Of a stretch of 27,100 bases of DNA, positions 26,001-27,100 are shown one piece after another. The number at the start of each line of letters is the position of its first letter. Within the stretch, counting starts at the first letter, position 1. Under the pieces are notes generated by a model that was not told where the DNA came from, searched no databases, and saw only the letters and a list, made by a program, of their open reading frames with translations. The DNA is from CAWIOX01 sp963837775 (GTDB taxonomy: Bacteria; Pseudomonadota; Gammaproteobacteria; Burkholderiales; Burkholderiaceae_D). The position numbers and the translations under genes are program-made. Location of the stretch: positions 1 to 27,100 of the forward strand of contig CAWIOX010000036.1 of the NCBI GenBank assembly GCA_963837775.1, written 5' to 3'.

Positions 26001-26709
26001 ATCATCGATCAATTGGATAATGATATCCAACGCGGTGGCTATTTATGGAATGGAAGGCGAGACATTATTAGAGGTAAAATTTTGCGTTCAAACGAAAGAG
26101 ACTCATTACCATCACTACCCAAGCGTTCTATCCCACATTGGCGAGCTTGATCAAACGCTAATCAAGAGGTGTAAGGCAAATTTTTTCACGCTCGAAGCGA
26201 AACTCGCAAGCGGCTTACTTAGCATCGAAATGCTGGATACCTATATCGCCACGATCTATGAAAAAGATCATCTCGAATTGATGCAGACTCATTATCTGAG
26301 AGCAAAGATGGGCGTCATCGATAAAAGCCACATCAAAAAATTAGCCATCGTCAATCCGTATACGCTCGGCCTACAACAGCTTATGTTGGCATTGGCAGAA
26401 GTCGATAGTGAAAAGAAAGAAGCGCTATTTGAGCAAGCGCTCGGCAATTTACAACATATAAAATATTATTATGTCGAAGCCTTATTTCTCTATGCCCGAT
26501 ATTTGCGCGAGGCTGGGCGGCAGCAACGCTATGATGAAATTTATCAACAAGGTCTGGGTTTGGCCTGCCACCATTATTATCGATGGTTGCGCTATCAATT
26601 TGAGGATTTGGCAGAGAAGAAAACCAGCCCCTACTGTGCAGATGATTGTCCGTTGCCAGAGGCGCTTGATATTGATGGCTATATAAAATTTCTCATTAAA
26701 GAAAATTAG
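23062..26709 (+). CDS. SIR2-STAND NTPase anti-phage defence protein (Avs5-like)
   Basis: A 1215-residue multidomain protein. Residues 1-~285 are a SIR2-type NADase domain: GAGVS (23-27), TLNYDRVL (125-132), HLHG with catalytic His170, and FVGCGLDD (215-222). A Ser/Thr/Pro-rich linker (~287-316) leads to an unassigned alpha/beta domain (~318-440, RIAVLTANPIG, NYIFILSTSI). The STAND/NB-ARC ATPase has YIGRR (499-503), Walker A GSGGIGKT (527-534), Walker B LIILDNVET (598-606), TSRE (632-635), NNPLA (687-691) and a winged-helix region (~741-785). The C-terminal ~400 residues are helical and TPR-like, the expected sensor. Known relatives sense phage proteins, oligomerise and deplete NAD+. AAGGAAA precedes the ATG. 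Codons are far AT-richer than in the neighbours, indicating transfer. It is single-gene, with no adjacent partner. Avs5-like is by architecture only. Confidence 0.88.
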   Translation: MHGAIPESLLTAYKQKTLIPIVGAGVSMSLQNKSGERLFPSWKELLEKAATKLTTEQKPDLANVIRAVLTVGDYQQAADYARRGLNGGLWDQFFKENFSVKRAVIEESSLALPQAIWTLSERIITLNYDRVLRFACPYPDDVHELDNTTKGELADFNRNTVGAPAIWHLHGTIAKPDKIIFTSESYNKLYLDKDSDYQAALETFRALCSTTKLLFVGCGLDDAEMLQQLGREHALFAGNAGPHYALVPAAHHAEIQEKLKGLQIELLSFNGFGQPLLDQINAIVAAPTSPPSQTISIVVPSKTTASKTSTTSPHQGAKRIAVLTANPIGANYQYESLLAEFKCLKCEISYFPLNTKALNSLDNFNYIFILSTSIKKKIVVEDEILQGRRIGLKELEECIGNSDTDGVFIFLNHQNADELDADEIASLSLPTLILPALEKQKTNSFAFKIFKKEDFKYFDNSSIANRDAFKLGELKGEHKDHRARTTLPDLIDPKTTKNYIGRRTDLENICRQIIELQDKNEALTIKGSGGIGKTITIKKIAVALADRNLFRDGIDFIDCEFISDYPAFEKKLAANFDLENALGVKEQIKDNFEKQDKLIILDNVETLLHLDDRQQIKDFIYFICDYATIVITSRELLKLECEKIYELRPFTTDEAYELFSQQLRGRVIDDSERSYIRQNIVEALLDNNPLAIKLVANNIPKGKSFLDLKRELEDDFFRKASDAELADFDRISDGNIERKKSLYASIHFSYRHLNDAEKMAFELLSLFPDGIDMENLKRIAENRKADQRNPGKKARTKKTSPIITDVIIKALEDKSMTQVDRRNIKLQSIIGKFAEYQLHQRSVSDLSDHYQNATAYNIAVAKYLVDMLEDDKYFSSKIFNDRQGNFFKSIQYIDAPNIDDEKLLTYLHNLSTLAVQTTTSGALVKALEKKSIIFSNDETSSLCFEAILCCVKYFSGDFNNALSHLRKILPLTTLSEFRQISSINWIMISNAVAIYGMEGETLLEVKFCVQTKETHYHHYPSVLSHIGELDQTLIKRCKANFFTLEAKLASGLLSIEMLDTYIATIYEKDHLELMQTHYLRAKMGVIDKSHIKKLAIVNPYTLGLQQLMLALAEVDSEKKEALFEQALGNLQHIKYYYVEALFLYARYLREAGRQQRYDEIYQQGLGLACHHYYRWLRYQFEDLAEKKTSPYCADDCPLPEALDIDGYIKFLIKEN

Positions 26710-26750
26710 CATTAAGCGGGAAGGTTGGGTTAATGCTTTAGCAGCCCAAC
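26709..26750. terminator. Alternative hairpins after the defence gene
   Basis: GCATTAA (26709-26715) pairs with TTAATGC (26730-26736). GTTGGG (26724-26729) pairs with CCCAAC (26745-26750). The two stems overlap and exclude each other. No T run follows directly; TTTTTTT occurs about 40 bases later. Possible transcript end. Confidence 0.35.
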
Positions 26751-26923
26751 ACTTTGAAAAAAGGAGGGCAGGTCTTGCTTTGTATTCGCATTTTTTTGCT
26801 TTATCCTTGTTTTATGCTTAAAATTCTCGTCGTAGGTGGGGCCGGTTTCTTCACGCTCATGTTTCTGGTTTAACATGGCCCCCTTATGTAGGCCTTAGAG
26901 CACAGTTGTTTGATCGGTAGGTC

Positions 26924-27083
26924 TGGGTCGATTCCCGACCGTCATCGATTCAGGAGTTTCGACCTGACTGGACAGCAATTAAACACTTGAAGTACGCCCA
27001 GAGCAATTCCCATCCGGGTATTGGTATCGTAAAAAGCTGATCGCAGTCTTGGCAAGTTACGCCGGTCATCTGCACACCCAATA
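26924..27083 (+). repeat. 5' module of repeat copy G
   Basis: It aligns closely with the 5' module of copy E (ATTCAGGAGTTTCGACCTGA, GAGCAATTCCCATC, GATCGCAGTCTTGG, CATCTGCACACCCAATAA). It marks the right edge of the AT-rich defence-gene segment. Confidence 0.88.
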
Positions 27084-27100
27084 ACTCAATTTATAGGGGA
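27084..27100 (+). repeat. Dispersed repeat core, copy G (cut by window end)
   Basis: The last 17 bases (ACTCAATTTATAGGGGA) match the start of the repeat core and follow a full 5' module. The rest lies outside the window. Confidence 0.75.

Larger units (their letters stand above)
26710..27100. other. Region right of the defence gene
   Basis: The ~390 bases hold the hairpins above, a 19-codon open frame (26814-26873) inside a GGGGCC/GGCCCC inverted repeat, and the long repeat form that runs into the window end. No convincing gene is seen. Confidence 0.45.

Overview
The window reads as chromosomal DNA of a GC-rich beta-proteobacterium. A member of the Burkholderiales, perhaps Oxalobacteraceae, is my best guess. 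This rests on gene types (CzcE-like protein, MocR regulator next to a threonine aldolase, DAHL-domain sensor kinase, secreted creatininase/beta-propeller pair), GGAG-type ribosome binding sites and GC-rich codon use. It is inference; no rRNA or marker gene is present.

Layout. 1-3.0 kb: a membrane protein, a small TSP3-like lipoprotein, a DUF1428 protein and a lipoprotein alpha/beta hydrolase. 3.3-5.9 kb: a low-specificity threonine aldolase divergent from a MocR-type PLP regulator, with a perfect palindrome between them. 6.0-8.1 kb: a minus-strand pair, secreted creatininase-family protein then YVTN beta-propeller. 8.5-10.7 kb: a secreted basic/Gln-rich protein, a CzcE-like metal lipoprotein and an O-methyltransferase. 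11.0-16.1 kb: a translationally coupled minus-strand module of di-haem cytochrome c peroxidase, DAHL sensor kinase and REC-PAS-GGDEF-EAL response regulator. This module carries about a dozen single-base frame breaks that its neighbours lack. 16.5-17.8 kb: a LysE-family exporter divergent from an Lrp/AsnC regulator. 18.4-22.1 kb: small minus-strand accessory genes (dimeric-barrel-like protein, DUF3303, an orphan amino-acid-binding protein, an AHSA1/SRPBCC protein, a second LysE/Rht exporter).

23.06-26.71 kb holds the most striking gene: a 1215-residue, clearly AT-richer ORF. It joins an N-terminal SIR2 domain, an unassigned alpha/beta domain, a STAND/NB-ARC-type ATPase and a helical C-terminal sensor-like region. 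This is the architecture of Avs5-like anti-phage NADases. It has a perfect CRP-type box upstream and sits between two same-orientation copies of a dispersed repeat.

That repeat runs through the whole window. A conserved core of about 90 bp (consensus start ATTCAATTTATAGGGGAGTA, end GCAGTATRTTTT) occurs six times in full, plus a seventh copy cut by the window end. All copies are intergenic and in the same orientation. Some carry an additional related 5' module of about 140-170 bp. I do not recognise this family. Other repeats are a pair of 63-bp elements (16.4 and 18.0 kb) and an inverted REP-like pair at 22.6-22.85 kb.
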